Shown here in pieces: positions 27,441-36,965 of a stretch of 64,000 bases of DNA; position 1 is the stretch's first letter, and each line of letters starts with the position of its first letter. The stretch covers positions 62,001 through 126,000 of the forward strand of contig JADJBM010000034.1 in assembly GCA_016703785.1 (NCBI GenBank), in the 5' to 3' direction. The position numbers were made by a program, and so were the translations under genes. The notes beneath the pieces were generated by a model. It was given only the letters and a program-made list of their open reading frames with translations. It made no database searches and was not told the origin of the DNA. Source of the DNA: Betaproteobacteria bacterium (GTDB lineage: Bacteria > Pseudomonadota > Gammaproteobacteria > Burkholderiales > Rhodocyclaceae).

Positions 27441-30400
27441 GCGGCCAGGGCCGTGCTCGAATGGTCGAGCACGCGCTCGGCGAGTTCAGCCGCCGGCAGT
27501 GGTTTCGAGAAGAGGAAGCCCTGCATTTCGTCGCAGCCGCAATCGACCAGAAATTCCCGCTGCGCCTCCGTTTCGACGCCCTCGGCCACCACCGACAGCC
27601 CCAGGCTGTGCGCCAGTGCAATTATCGCGCGCGTGATGGCCATGTCGTCGGCGTCGTCCGGAATGTCGCGCACGAAGGAACGGTCGACCTTGAGGCAATC
27701 CACCGGGAAGCGCTTCAGCACCGCGAGCGACGAGTAACCGGTGCCGAAATCGTCGATGGCGATGTGAATGCCGATCTGGCGAAGCTCTTCCAGCGTGGCG
27801 ATGGCGCGCTCGACATGCTGCATCACCATGCTCTCGGTGATCTCCAGCTCGAGGTACTCCGGCAAAAAATCCGGCTGGTCGATGATGGTGCGGATGCGCT
27901 GGGCCAGGTCGCGCTGCTGGAACTGGCGCGGCGACAGGTTGACGGCGATGCGCAGCGGCGGCAATCCCTGCTCCTGCCATAGCCGCGCCTGGCGGCAGGC
28001 GCGCGCGATGACCCATTCGCCCACCTCCAGGATCAGGCCGGTCTCTTCGAGAATGGGGATGAACTTGTTGGGCGGCACCAGGCCCATGTCCGGGCTGCGC
28101 CAGCGCAGCAGAGCTTCCACCCCGGTGATGGCGCCGCTGCGCAAATCGACCTTGGGCTGGTAGTGCAGCTCGAACTCGTTGCGCTCCAGCGCATGGTGCA
28201 GTTCGGCGCCGACTTCGAGCCAGTCGGCGGCGGCGCGGTTCAGCTCCGAGTCGAAGAAACGGTACTGTCCGCGACCGGCCTGCTTGGCGGCGTACATGGC
28301 CTTGTCCGCCGCCATCAGCAAGCCCTGCAGGTTGTCGCTGTCCTTCGGGTAGAGGGCGAAGCCGAGGCTGGCGCCGGGCACGATCTCGCGCCCGCATAGT
28401 GTGATTGGCGGACTGAATGCATCGAGCAGCTTTTGCGCCACGATGGTGGCGTCCTCCGGTCGCGCCAGGTCGTTGAGCACCACGACGAATTCGTCGCCGC
28501 CCTGGCGGGCGACGGTGTCGCTGCTGCGCAGGCAGCCCGAGAGCCGGCGCGCGATTTCCTTCAGCAGTTCGTCGCCGGCGTCGTGGCCGAGCGTGTCGTT
28601 GATCACCTTGAAACGGTCCAGGTCGACGAAGCCGACCGCCATGAGGCCGCTGTTGCGGCTGGCGTGGGCCAGCGCCTGACTGAGCCGGTCGTTGAGCAGA
28701 TTGCGGTTGGGCAGGCCGGTCAATGTGTCGAAGCTCGCCATTTCGGAGAGCTTCTGCTCGAAGCGCTTGCGCTCGGAGATGTCCTGCAGCACGCCGGTCA
28801 TGCGCAGGGGGCCGGTGTCGTGGTACTCCATCTCCGCCTTGGTGTGCACCCAGCGCATGTCTCCGTCAGGCAATTGAATCCGATAGTCCAGCTCGGCGGA
28901 GAGTGCTTTGCCGTTGACCACATCATCGAGCTTGGCCTTCAGGGTGGCGCAGTCCTCGGAGTGCGTGCGCTCGAAGGCCAGGCTGTTGCTGGGTTCCACC
29001 TCATGGGGCTCGAACCCGAGGATGCGGTAGGTTTCCTCGGACCACCGCAACGCCTGCGTGCCCATGCCCCATTCCCAGCTGCCGACATGCGAGAGCGCTT
29101 CGGCGCGGCCGAGCAGGGCCTCGTTGCGTCGCAGCGCGGCCTCGGCTTTGTTGCGCCCGGCTTCTGCGCGCATGGCGGCAAGGGCGTGGCCGATGTCGCG
29201 GGCGAGGTCCTCCAGCAGGCCGCACTCGGCTTCGCCGAAGGAATCGTTGGTGGCATAGATGACCAGTGCCCCTTCGATCTTTGCGTCGACCAGCAAAGGA
29301 AAGGAGGCGCAGGCATTGAATTTCATTTCCAGCGCGAAATCGAGCCACGGGGCATACAGCGGATCGGTCAGCACATCCCGCACGATGCAGGGCAGGCCGC
29401 TGCGCAGCGCGCGCCCCACCGTGCCGTGCCCCCGTTCCTGGTTTTCGTCCCAGGTGACGATGCCGCTACTCAGCCGGGCGTGCATTGCCGGATCGCCGGC
29501 GCCGGCCAGCAGCACAGCCCGCTTCTCCGGGCCGTGTTCCTTGCCGGCGACCCAGACAAAGGAATAGCCGCCGTTGCTGACGACAACATCGCAGGCCTGC
29601 TGCAGGAGGGTGGCTTCCGAGTCCGCTTCGCGCGCCGCATGGGTGACGGCGGACAGCATGCGCAGGGCGCGGTTGGTGCGCTGGACCTCGATCTCGCGTT
29701 GCACCTGGGCGGTGACGTCCTGGGTGGAGCCGATGATGCGGGCCGGCTGTCCGTTGTTGAACTCGGCCTCGCACACCATGTGTACGTGGCGGACAATTCC
29801 ATCCTCCCAGATCACGCGATGCTCGAACTCCAGTGTCGATACCCTGCCTTCGGCGAGGCTGCGGATGCCTTCGCCGACACGCTCGCGGTCGTCGGGATGC
29901 GTGCGCGCGATGACGGCCTCTTTGCTGGCGTCGACCTCGCCCGGCTCATAGCCGAAGATGCGGTACATCTGGCCGGACCATAAGACCGAACTGCCCTGCA
30001 AGTCCCATTCCCAGCTACCGACATGGGCGATCTGCTGGGCGCGATCGAGAATCGCCTCGCTCCGGCGCAGGGCGGCCTCGGCTCGCGCCCGGCTTTCGCC
30101 GTCGCGGAATCCGCGCAGGCCATGGCTGATGTCCCCGGCGAGGTCCTGCAGAAGTGCGCATTCCTCATCGCCGAAGGCGTCTTCCATTGCGGCATAAATG
30201 ACCAGCACCCCGCGGATGTCGCCGATGTTCAGGGGAAAGGACCCCGCCGAGGCATAGCCGCGCTCGAGCAACGCTTCGCGCCAGGGCGCGGCGCGGCCCT
30301 CCTGGGCCGTGCTGCGGATGAGGAAGGGTTTTCCGCTGCGTATCGTCATGCCGGCATTGCCTTGCCCATGGGGCGAGTCCGCATCCCAGCTGATGAACGC

Positions 30401-31216
30401 ATTTTCAAGGAAGCTGTTGTTGAAGCCGGCCGAGGCAACCGGCGTCACCGTCTTGTCCTCGTCATGCTCTGCATAACCGATCCAGGCGCAGCGATAGCCG
30501 CCGACCTCGATGATGACGCGGCAGATGGCATCGAGCAGGTCGACCTGGTTGTCTGCCCCGCGCATGGCGCGGTTTACGGCCGAGATCAGGCGCAGGGCGC
30601 GGTTGGCCCGTTCGATCTCGATTTCGCGCTGCACGACGGCGGTGATGTCGTGGATGACCGCCGTGATCTTCAGGCCGCCGGCTGTACGGCGCGGCCCCAG
30701 GCTGATGCTGGCGATGAATTCGCTGCCGTCCTTGCGGCGCGCGCGCAGCGATGCATCGGGGCCGATGCCCATGCGGCGCTGCTTCGGCTGGTCGGCGAAG
30801 CCCTCGCGCAGCGACGTGTGCCGCTGTCGCAGGGATTCCGGCACCAGCGCTTCGACGGCCAGGCCTGCCAGTTCGCCCGCTGCGTATCCGAACAACTCCT
30901 CCGCGCGGGTGTTGGCCTTGAGGATCCTTCCCTGTTCGTCGCTGACGATGATGCCGCCGGGAGCCGTGTCGAGGAGGGCGTCATAGCTTTCGCCAAGTTC
31001 GCTCCTGTCGGTTTCGAGGCGGCGCATCCTCTGGCCGCCCCCCCAGACCAGCGCGGCCAGAAGGGCGAAGCCGAGGCCGGCGAAGAGGACTGCCCCCAGG
31101 CTCAACTGCACCGCCTCCCCTTGCCAGCGCATCAGCAGTGCGAGGCCGAGCAGCAGCGCGGCGATCAGCGCCGCCATGCGGGAAAGCATCTGCGAGCCTG
31201 AGAACGTCCTTGGCAT
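27437..31216 (-). CDS. Membrane-anchored PAS/GAF/GGDEF/EAL cyclic-di-GMP protein
   Basis: 1259 residues. Two N-terminal membrane helices (~12-60), then PAS (~75-195), GAF (~205-365), PAS (~385-505), GAF (~515-670), PAS (~690-810), GGDEF (~820-980) and EAL (~1000-1245). The GAF-PAS pair is a tandem duplication (compare REIEIERANRALRLISAVN and REIEVQRTNRALRMLSAVT). The cyclase motif is RQGGDEFVVVL. The phosphodiesterase domain has GVEALLRW, LEITESMVM and IDDFGTGYSSLAVLKR, so both active sites look intact. It would make and/or degrade c-di-GMP in response to small-molecule or redox signals. Divergent from trmB. Confidence 0.93.
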   Translation of the reverse strand: MPRTFSGSQMLSRMAALIAALLLGLALLMRWQGEAVQLSLGAVLFAGLGFALLAALVWGGGQRMRRLETDRSELGESYDALLDTAPGGIIVSDEQGRILKANTRAEELFGYAAGELAGLAVEALVPESLRQRHTSLREGFADQPKQRRMGIGPDASLRARRKDGSEFIASISLGPRRTAGGLKITAVIHDITAVVQREIEIERANRALRLISAVNRAMRGADNQVDLLDAICRVIIEVGGYRCAWIGYAEHDEDKTVTPVASAGFNNSFLENAFISWDADSPHGQGNAGMTIRSGKPFLIRSTAQEGRAAPWREALLERGYASAGSFPLNIGDIRGVLVIYAAMEDAFGDEECALLQDLAGDISHGLRGFRDGESRARAEAALRRSEAILDRAQQIAHVGSWEWDLQGSSVLWSGQMYRIFGYEPGEVDASKEAVIARTHPDDRERVGEGIRSLAEGRVSTLEFEHRVIWEDGIVRHVHMVCEAEFNNGQPARIIGSTQDVTAQVQREIEVQRTNRALRMLSAVTHAAREADSEATLLQQACDVVVSNGGYSFVWVAGKEHGPEKRAVLLAGAGDPAMHARLSSGIVTWDENQERGHGTVGRALRSGLPCIVRDVLTDPLYAPWLDFALEMKFNACASFPLLVDAKIEGALVIYATNDSFGEAECGLLEDLARDIGHALAAMRAEAGRNKAEAALRRNEALLGRAEALSHVGSWEWGMGTQALRWSEETYRILGFEPHEVEPSNSLAFERTHSEDCATLKAKLDDVVNGKALSAELDYRIQLPDGDMRWVHTKAEMEYHDTGPLRMTGVLQDISERKRFEQKLSEMASFDTLTGLPNRNLLNDRLSQALAHASRNSGLMAVGFVDLDRFKVINDTLGHDAGDELLKEIARRLSGCLRSSDTVARQGGDEFVVVLNDLARPEDATIVAQKLLDAFSPPITLCGREIVPGASLGFALYPKDSDNLQGLLMAADKAMYAAKQAGRGQYRFFDSELNRAAADWLEVGAELHHALERNEFELHYQPKVDLRSGAITGVEALLRWRSPDMGLVPPNKFIPILEETGLILEVGEWVIARACRQARLWQEQGLPPLRIAVNLSPRQFQQRDLAQRIRTIIDQPDFLPEYLELEITESMVMQHVERAIATLEELRQIGIHIAIDDFGTGYSSLAVLKRFPVDCLKVDRSFVRDIPDDADDMAITRAIIALAHSLGLSVVAEGVETEAQREFLVDCGCDEMQGFLFSKPLPAAELAERVLDHSSTALAA

Positions 31217-31314
31217 GGTGATCCGGGTAATCCCCTGTCTTTACTGTGGAGGGCACTGTCGCTAGACTGCGATACCTTAGTTATACGGCCCCCCGGCTTG
31301 TTTCTTTAGGGAAT

Positions 31315-32028
31315 ATGCCGAATTCCTGCCAACCCTGCCATTCCATGGTTCCGGAAACCAATCCAAAGCGCCCGATTCGCAGTTACGTTCTGCGCCAGGG
31401 CCGCGTATCGAGCGCCCAGGCGCGTGCGCACGAACAGCTTCTGCCCTATTACGGGATCCCGTATTCGCAACAACCTATTGATATAGAAAATATATTTTCC
31501 AGGCCCGGGCCGAAGATCCTGGAAATCGGCTTCGGCATGGGCGAGACGACTGCGACCATTGCTGCGGCGCACCCAGAGATCGACTACCTCGGCATCGAAG
31601 TCCATACCCCCGGGGTCGGCAGCCTGCTCAAGCTGGCCGACGCACGTGGGCTGACCAATTTGCGCATCGTCCAGCACGACGCGGTTGAAGTGCTGCGCGA
31701 CATGATCGCGCCGGCTTCGCTCGACGGTGCGCACATCTTCTTCCCCGACCCCTGGCCGAAGAAACGCCATCACAAGCGCCGTCTCGTGCAGGCTGACTTT
31801 GTCGCCCTGCTGGCGAGCCGAATCAAGTCCGGCGGCTACGTGCACCTGGCGACCGACTGGGCGGAATACGCCGAGCAGATGCTGGCGGTGCTCGCCGCCG
31901 AGCCGCAGCTGGAGAATACCGCGGCCGCCTTCGCGCCGCGGCCGGCATACCGGCCGCAAACCAAATTCGAAACACGGGGTCTGAAATTGGGACACGGCGT
32001 CTGGGACCTTGTTTTCCGGCGAAAGTGA
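31315..32028 (+). CDS. trmB: tRNA (guanine-N7-)-methyltransferase TrmB
   Basis: 237 residues, class I SAM-dependent. RPIRSYVLRQGRVSSAQ, the SAM loop ILEIGFGMGETTATIA, the family signature IFFPDPWPKKRHHKRRLVQ and the C-terminal TKFETRGLKLGHGVWDLVF identify TrmB, which makes m7G46 in tRNA. The ATG at 31315 has an AGGGAA site directly upstream; ATG 31345 is possible but has no ribosome site. Two bases separate it from the HD-GYP gene. Confidence 0.95.
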   Translation: MPNSCQPCHSMVPETNPKRPIRSYVLRQGRVSSAQARAHEQLLPYYGIPYSQQPIDIENIFSRPGPKILEIGFGMGETTATIAAAHPEIDYLGIEVHTPGVGSLLKLADARGLTNLRIVQHDAVEVLRDMIAPASLDGAHIFFPDPWPKKRHHKRRLVQADFVALLASRIKSGGYVHLATDWAEYAEQMLAVLAAEPQLENTAAAFAPRPAYRPQTKFETRGLKLGHGVWDLVFRRK

Positions 32029-32029
32029 A

Positions 32030-33322
32030 ATGAGCGAGACCTACGACGAGCATTACCTCAACAGCATCACGGCGCTGGGCGACGCGCATGAAGTCGTCGC
32101 CAGCCAGGCGGTGTTTACACGGCGCGGCATCAAGCTGATCGAGAAGGGCACGCGCATCACCTCCGCCTTTCGTGAAAGGCTGATACAGCACAAACTGTTG
32201 CCGCCCATCGACGAATGCCTGTCCGTCGCCAACGGCGTCACCCATGTCGGCCTGCGCGACCGCGCCCGTGCAATTCTGGATGACGAGCCGCGCTTCCAGC
32301 TCATTCGTACGGCCCTGCCCGGAACGGAACGGCTGCTCAATGCCTTCTACGCCATGCCGCTGAATTCGCCTCTGGCCTTCAAGCTCACGGTGGCGCGCGA
32401 GCAGCGCCCGGTGATTTTTGAACACAGCGTGCAGACGACCCTGATCGCGCTCTTCCTGGCCATCAAGAGCCGCATGACCGACCGCGATTTGGCGACCATC
32501 GCGGCGGCGGGCATGTTTCACGACATCGGCGAGCTGCATATCGACCCGGAACTGCTACGGGCAGGCCGCCGGCTCGACGCGGCCGAGCTTCGCCACGTCT
32601 ACGCCCACCCGATGACGGCCTATCTGATCCTGCAGGAGTACCCGGTTTTCCATCCGGAGATCAGTTCGGCGGTGTTCGAGCACCACGAGCGGCTCGACGG
32701 AAGCGGCTATCCGCGCGGGCTGAAGGGCGAGGAGATCGGCCCCATCGGCCAGATACTCATGCTGGCCGAGGCGGTGACCACGCTTTTCGAGAAGAGCTGG
32801 CGCACGCACGGCGCCTCGCGCCTGTCGGTGATGCTGAAAATGAACCGGCGCAAGTTCAACCACGAGCTGATCGACCACCTGGTCGGCCTGCTGCATGGCG
32901 GGGACCCGGAGGGGCTGGATAGCCAGGGCGAGGTGTCGGCCGAGGCGGTGGTCGCCCAGCTCGACCAGCTGGCCGAGGTATTTCGCAACTGGCACGGCGC
33001 CTATCAGAGCTGCGCGGTGGATACGCCGAAGATCGCCGAGTCGCCGCTGGTGGCCTTTGTCGACCAGCGTATTTCGGGGCTGGAGCGCACCCTGCTCGAA
33101 ACCGGTTTCCATCCGGACGAGTTGGCCGCGCTCACTGCCGGCATCGAGGACGACGCGGTTGCCCTCGCCGAGATGCAGCTCATGGCGCGCGAATCGCGCT
33201 GGCAGGTGAGCGACATCCTGAACGAGGTGAGGCGCCGCTGGACGGAGCTCGAGGCGGATGACAGCGGCCGAGCTGTCGTCGAGCTCTGGGTGAAGCGGAT
33301 CGAGCCCCTGATCAATTCCTGA
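32030..33322 (+). CDS. HD-GYP domain protein with altered HD motif
   Basis: 430 residues. An N-terminal ~130-residue region (with VVASQAVFTRRGIKLIEKG, seen in a subset of HD-GYP proteins) precedes the HD-GYP domain: EHSVQTTLIAL, FHDIGELHIDPELL, HPMTAYLIL, and HHERLDGSGYPRGLKGEEI. The metal-ligand H/D residues are present, but the usual HDIGK lysine is glutamate, so phosphodiesterase activity on c-di-GMP is plausible but not certain. A helical C-terminal ~170 residues has no recognised domain. Overlaps convergent hemW by 11 bases. Confidence 0.87.
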   Translation: MSETYDEHYLNSITALGDAHEVVASQAVFTRRGIKLIEKGTRITSAFRERLIQHKLLPPIDECLSVANGVTHVGLRDRARAILDDEPRFQLIRTALPGTERLLNAFYAMPLNSPLAFKLTVAREQRPVIFEHSVQTTLIALFLAIKSRMTDRDLATIAAAGMFHDIGELHIDPELLRAGRRLDAAELRHVYAHPMTAYLILQEYPVFHPEISSAVFEHHERLDGSGYPRGLKGEEIGPIGQILMLAEAVTTLFEKSWRTHGASRLSVMLKMNRRKFNHELIDHLVGLLHGGDPEGLDSQGEVSAEAVVAQLDQLAEVFRNWHGAYQSCAVDTPKIAESPLVAFVDQRISGLERTLLETGFHPDELAALTAGIEDDAVALAEMQLMARESRWQVSDILNEVRRRWTELEADDSGRAVVELWVKRIEPLINS

Positions 33323-34569
33323 GGAATGCCTGCAGCAGGTCGTTGAGAAAACGCCGGCCGTGTTCGGTCGGCGCGATGCGCTCCGCCGCCTCGGCCAGCA
33401 GGCTGCGCTCCGCCGCCGCGTCCAGCTGCGGTCGAATCGTGTCCAAAGCCAGTCCCGTCCGTTCGGCGAACAGGCGCGGCGGAAAGCCCGCCGTGAGGCG
33501 CAGCGCGTTCATCATGAATTCGAAAGGCAGATCTGCCGCCCCGACTTCATGCGCCTCCTGTACCGCGTTGCCGCCCGCCACCGCCTGCAGAAAAGCCTGG
33601 GGATGCTTGTGCCGCACCTGCCGCACAATCCGTACTGGCGATGAAATCTTGCCGTGCGCCCCGGCACCGATGCCGAGGTAGTCGCCGAACAGCCAGTAGT
33701 TGAGGTTGTGCCGGCACTCGCTGCCGGGGCGGGCAAAGGCGGAGATTTCGTAGTGGTCGTAGCCGAACGATGCCAGCACGTCCTCGACGGCATCCTGCAT
33801 CTGCGCCGCCAGGTCGTCATCCGGCAACGGCGGCGGGGCGCGGTGGAAGGCGGTATTCGGCTCCAGCGTCAGGTGATAGGCCGACAGGTGCGGCGAGCCG
33901 AAAGCGGCCGCTTCTCGAATATCGGTGCGTGCCTCCTCCAGCGTCTGGCCGGGCAGGGCGTACATCATGTCGATGTTGACGTTGTCGAAGTGCTTCAGTG
34001 CCAGTTCAACGGCGCGCCGCGCCTCGGCGGCGTCGTGGATGCGGCCCAGCGCGGCAAGATGGACCGGATTGAGGCTCTGCACGCCGATGGACAATCGGTT
34101 CACCCCGGCGGCGCGGAAGGCGGCGAAGCGCCCGGCCTCGACCGTGCCCGGATTCGCCTCCAGCGTGATTTCGGCGTCGGGCTGCAAAGTCAGCCGCGCG
34201 CGCACGGCGGACAGCAGGGCGTCGACCGATTCCGGCGCGAGCAGGCTGGGCGTGCCGCCGCCGATGAAGACGCTGATGACGGGGCGGCCCCATACCAGCG
34301 GCAGCGACTGCTCCAGATCGGCAATCAGCGCGGCCAGGTAGGCGGCTTCCTGCTGGGGAAGCAACACGCCGGGCCGCCGCCCCCTGGGGGGAGGGCGCCG
34401 CGAAGCGGCGACTTCGGGGGGGGCTGATTTCGTGCGAATTGAAATCGCAGTAGGGGCACTTGCGCACGCACCAGGGGAAATGCACGTAGAGCGAGAGGGG
34501 CGGCAGGACGGCGAGGCCGGCGGGTGCGCTGCGGCCCTCCGCGGCAATGGGAATGATGCGGGGGGGCAT
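33312..34569 (-). CDS. hemW: Radical-SAM haem chaperone HemW, repeat insertion and frameshift
   Basis: About 418 residues. The ATG at 34569 gives LPPLSLYVHFPWCVRKCPYC with the radical-SAM CxxxCxxC cluster. The remainder, from QQEAAYLAALIADLEQSLPL through SVFIGGGTPSLL, NPGTVEAGRFAAFRAAGVNR and IGAGAHGKI to the C-terminus, is normal HemW (haem insertion, formerly called oxygen-independent coproporphyrinogen oxidase-like). Between DFNSHEI and the rest lies about 24 residues of Pro/Arg-rich sequence coded by a GC-rich repeat, containing an 8-G run (34416-34423) where the frame is lost; seven bases would restore it. Start and rdgB stop overlap (TGATG). Confidence 0.9.
34374..34424. repeat. GC-rich repeat inserted in hemW
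   Basis: Contains CCCCCTGGGGGGAGGGCGCC, then CGCGAAGCGGCGACTTCG and eight Gs, with two small inverted repeats. This looks like a mobile intergenic repeat that landed in a loop of HemW. It is related in style to the 36915-36960 spacer and to the sequence before the poly-G tract at 16134. Confidence 0.65.
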
Positions 34570-35174
34570 CAGAGCGCCGTGCGCAGGCGCTCGGCGAGTT
34601 TGGCGAAGGCGAGTGCGCGGTGGCTGATGCCGTTCTTGGCCGCCGATGTCAGCTCCGCTGAAGAACAGTCCATCGACGGCACGAAGAACAGCGGGTCGTA
34701 GCCGAAGCCGCCTTCTCCGCGCGGCGCATGAAGGATCTCGCCGTGCCACTCGCCCTCGGCGATGATCGGCTGCGGATCCTCGGCATGGCGCACCAGCACC
34801 AGCACGCAGTAGTAGTGGGCGCTGCGGTCGGTGTTGCCTTCGAGCGCTGCCAGGAGCCGGGTGTTGTTGCGGCCATCCCGCGATGCCCGGTCGCCTTCCT
34901 TGCCGGCGTAGTAGGCGGAGTGCACGCCGGGTTCGCCGCCCAGCGCCTCCACGCACAGGCCGGAGTCGTCCGACAGGGCCGGCAGGCCGGACAGCCGCGC
35001 GGCATGGCGTGCCTTGGCCAGGGCGTTCTCGATGAAGGTGCAGTGCGGCTCTTCCGCCTCCGGCATGTCGAAGGCGGACTGCGGCACGACTTCGATGCGG
35101 AAGGGCGCGAACAGCGCGGAGAACTCACGCAGCTTGCCGGGATTGTTGGAGGCGAGGACGAGCTTGGAAAACAT
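34569..35174 (-). CDS. rdgB: Non-canonical purine NTP pyrophosphatase (RdgB/HAM1)
   Basis: 201 residues. It hydrolyses dITP/XTP and cleans the nucleotide pool. KLVLASNNPGKLREFSALFA at the N-terminus (nucleotide-binding Asn/Lys), TFIENALAKARHAARLSGLP, ALSDDSGLCVEALGG, and GFGYDPLFFVPSMDCSSAEL are the family blocks. ATG 35174 (MFSKLVLAS) is preferred over the upstream extension. Placed between rph and hemW as in many betaproteobacteria. Confidence 0.96.
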   Translation of the reverse strand: MFSKLVLASNNPGKLREFSALFAPFRIEVVPQSAFDMPEAEEPHCTFIENALAKARHAARLSGLPALSDDSGLCVEALGGEPGVHSAYYAGKEGDRASRDGRNNTRLLAALEGNTDRSAHYYCVLVLVRHAEDPQPIIAEGEWHGEILHAPRGEGGFGYDPLFFVPSMDCSSAELTSAAKNGISHRALAFAKLAERLRTAL

Positions 35175-35184
35175 GCCGTCTGCG

Positions 35185-35919
35185 CTAGATGCCGAGCGCC
35201 TCCCGCTGTGCGGCAACGAGTCGGGCGATGCCGCCCTCCGCGAGGCCGAGCAGCAGATCCAGTTCGTGCCGCGTAAAAGGTACGCCTTCCGCCGTGCCCT
35301 GCACCTCGATCATGCCGCCTGAAGCCGTCATGACCACGTTCATGTCGGTATCGCAGGCGGAGTCTTCCGGGTAGTCGAGGTCGAGCACCGGCACGCCGTC
35401 GTAGATGCCGACGGAGACTGCGGCGACCAGCTCGCGCAGCGGGTGCCTCGGGATGGTGCCCTCGGCGACCAGCCTGGAAAAGGCATCGTGCGCGGCGACG
35501 CAGGCGCCGGTGATGGAGGCGGTGCGCGTGCCGCCGTCGGCCTGCAGCACGTCGCAGTCGATGTGCACGGTGCGTTCGCCGAGCGCTTCCAGATCGGTGA
35601 CGGCGCGCAGGCTGCGGCCGATCAGGCGCTGGATTTCCAGCGTGCGCCCACTCTGCTTGCCCTTGGCCGCCTCGCGCGCGGTGCGCGTGTGCGTCGAGCG
35701 CGGCAGCATGCCGTATTCGGCGGTGAGCCAGCCCTGGCCGAGGCCGCGCAGGAAACCCGGCACGCCCGTCTCGACGCTGGCGGTGCACAGCACACGGGTG
35801 TCGCCGAATTCGACCAGTACCGAGCCCTCGGCATGCCGCGTGAAGCTGCGAGTCATAATTACTGGCCGCAATTCATCGGCATGCCTGCCGCTTGGCCTGG
35901 ATTTCTGTTCGCTTTTCAC
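35185..35919 (-). CDS. rph: Ribonuclease PH
   Basis: 244 residues, phosphorolytic 3'-5' exoribonuclease for tRNA 3' maturation. RPSGRHADELRPVIMTRSFT, EGSVLVEFGDTRVLCTASVE, WLTAEYGMLPRSTHTR, LQADGGTRTASITGACVAA and DLDYPEDSACDTDMNVVMT are intact. The start is set at GTG 35919, which follows an AGGAG ribosome site at a proper distance; longer in-frame starts overlap the PP2C gene terminus without conservation. Confidence 0.95.
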   Translation of the reverse strand: MKSEQKSRPSGRHADELRPVIMTRSFTRHAEGSVLVEFGDTRVLCTASVETGVPGFLRGLGQGWLTAEYGMLPRSTHTRTAREAAKGKQSGRTLEIQRLIGRSLRAVTDLEALGERTVHIDCDVLQADGGTRTASITGACVAAHDAFSRLVAEGTIPRHPLRELVAAVSVGIYDGVPVLDLDYPEDSACDTDMNVVMTASGGMIEVQGTAEGVPFTRHELDLLLGLAEGGIARLVAAQREALGI

Positions 35920-35929
35920 GCTTTGCTCC

Positions 35930-36850
35930 TCACTTCGAATACTTGCGGATGGCCGCGTTGATTTCCTGGATGGCCCGCTCGATGTCCTCATCCGACAGGT
36001 TGGGCAGGGGCTGCGTGCCCTTGCGCGCCTTGGCGAAGGCCTCCATTTGCGTCGTGAACGAGTCGATCGGCATGGTCTTGGTCGACACGCTGCCGATCGT
36101 GTCCTCGGCGTAGTTGTCTTCCCAGCGGATGGCGATCATGGACAGGTTGTCGGCGTTCTCGCCGCCGCGGGCCTCGGCCTGGTTCAGCAGGGCGGGGGTC
36201 GCCTGGAGGACGTTGCCGGTGCTCATGGCGCGGGGGATCACGTCGCTCGGGAGCGGCCCCCACACGCCGTCCGTGCACAGCAGGATGACGTCGCCGGTCA
36301 TCAGCGGCGTCTTCTTGGAGAAGTCGACTTGCGGCGCATTGGTGCCGCCGAGGCAGCTGAAGATGCGGTTGCGCGCCGGATGATGCACGGCGGCCTCGGC
36401 CGTGATGAGGCCGTCCTCGACCATGCGCTGCACGCGCGAGTGGTCGCGCGTCACCCCGAGGACGCGTCCGCCGCGGATGGCATACAGGCGCGAATCGCCC
36501 GCGTGCGCCCAATAGGCAATGGAATCCTGCACGATGCAGGCGACGCAGGTGGTGCGCGGCGCCTCCGGCAGGAAGCGGTCCGCGGCATAGTCGAGAATGG
36601 CATGGTGGGCATTGTTGAGCGCGCCGGAAAGGAACAGGAAGGGGTCCTTCAGCAGCGGATGGGCCTCGCGCTGGAAAGCCTCCGTAATGTATTGAACCGC
36701 GATCTGCGCCGCCACTTCGCCGTGCAGGTGTCCGCCCATGCCGTCGGCGACGACCATTAGCAGGGATTCGCGCGAATAGCTGTAGGCGATGCGATCCTCG
36801 TTGGTCGGGCGCTTGCCCGGGCGGCTTTCCTGGTAGATGGTGAACTTCAT
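35930..36850 (-). CDS. PP2C-family serine/threonine protein phosphatase
   Basis: 306 residues. Metal-binding motifs are in order: RPTNEDRIAY, MVVADGMGGHLHG, YWAHAGDSRLYAIRGG, LLCTDGVWGPL, ENADNLSMIAIRWED. It reverses Ser/Thr phosphorylation, most likely by the kinase gene 115 bases upstream in the same direction. A ~50-residue C-terminal extension (FTTQMEAFAKARKGTQPLP) is not part of the catalytic fold. ATG at 36850 (MKFTIYQESRPGKRPTNED). Confidence 0.92.
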   Translation of the reverse strand: MKFTIYQESRPGKRPTNEDRIAYSYSRESLLMVVADGMGGHLHGEVAAQIAVQYITEAFQREAHPLLKDPFLFLSGALNNAHHAILDYAADRFLPEAPRTTCVACIVQDSIAYWAHAGDSRLYAIRGGRVLGVTRDHSRVQRMVEDGLITAEAAVHHPARNRIFSCLGGTNAPQVDFSKKTPLMTGDVILLCTDGVWGPLPSDVIPRAMSTGNVLQATPALLNQAEARGGENADNLSMIAIRWEDNYAEDTIGSVSTKTMPIDSFTTQMEAFAKARKGTQPLPNLSDEDIERAIQEINAAIRKYSK

Positions 36851-36914
36851 GCCGCCTCCGCCGGGCCGTCCCAAGGAGGTGGCAAGTCAACGACATGGAG
36901 CGGGCGAAGCCCGC

Positions 36915-36960
36915 GAACTTTCGTTACCCCCGCCCTTGGGGCGGGGGGTAGGGGGTGGGT
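36915..36960. repeat. GC-rich inverted-repeat spacer
   Basis: TTACCCCCGCCC, TT, GGGGCGGGGGGTAGGGGGTG occupies most of the gap between kinase and phosphatase genes. Same general type as the repeats at 138, 17389 and 34374. Confidence 0.55.
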
Positions 36961-36965
36961 CGTCA

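Noticed and set aside
28433..31201. Plus-strand frames of 516 and 392 codons
   Set aside because: Antisense to the PAS/GAF/GGDEF/EAL gene, which has complete domains.
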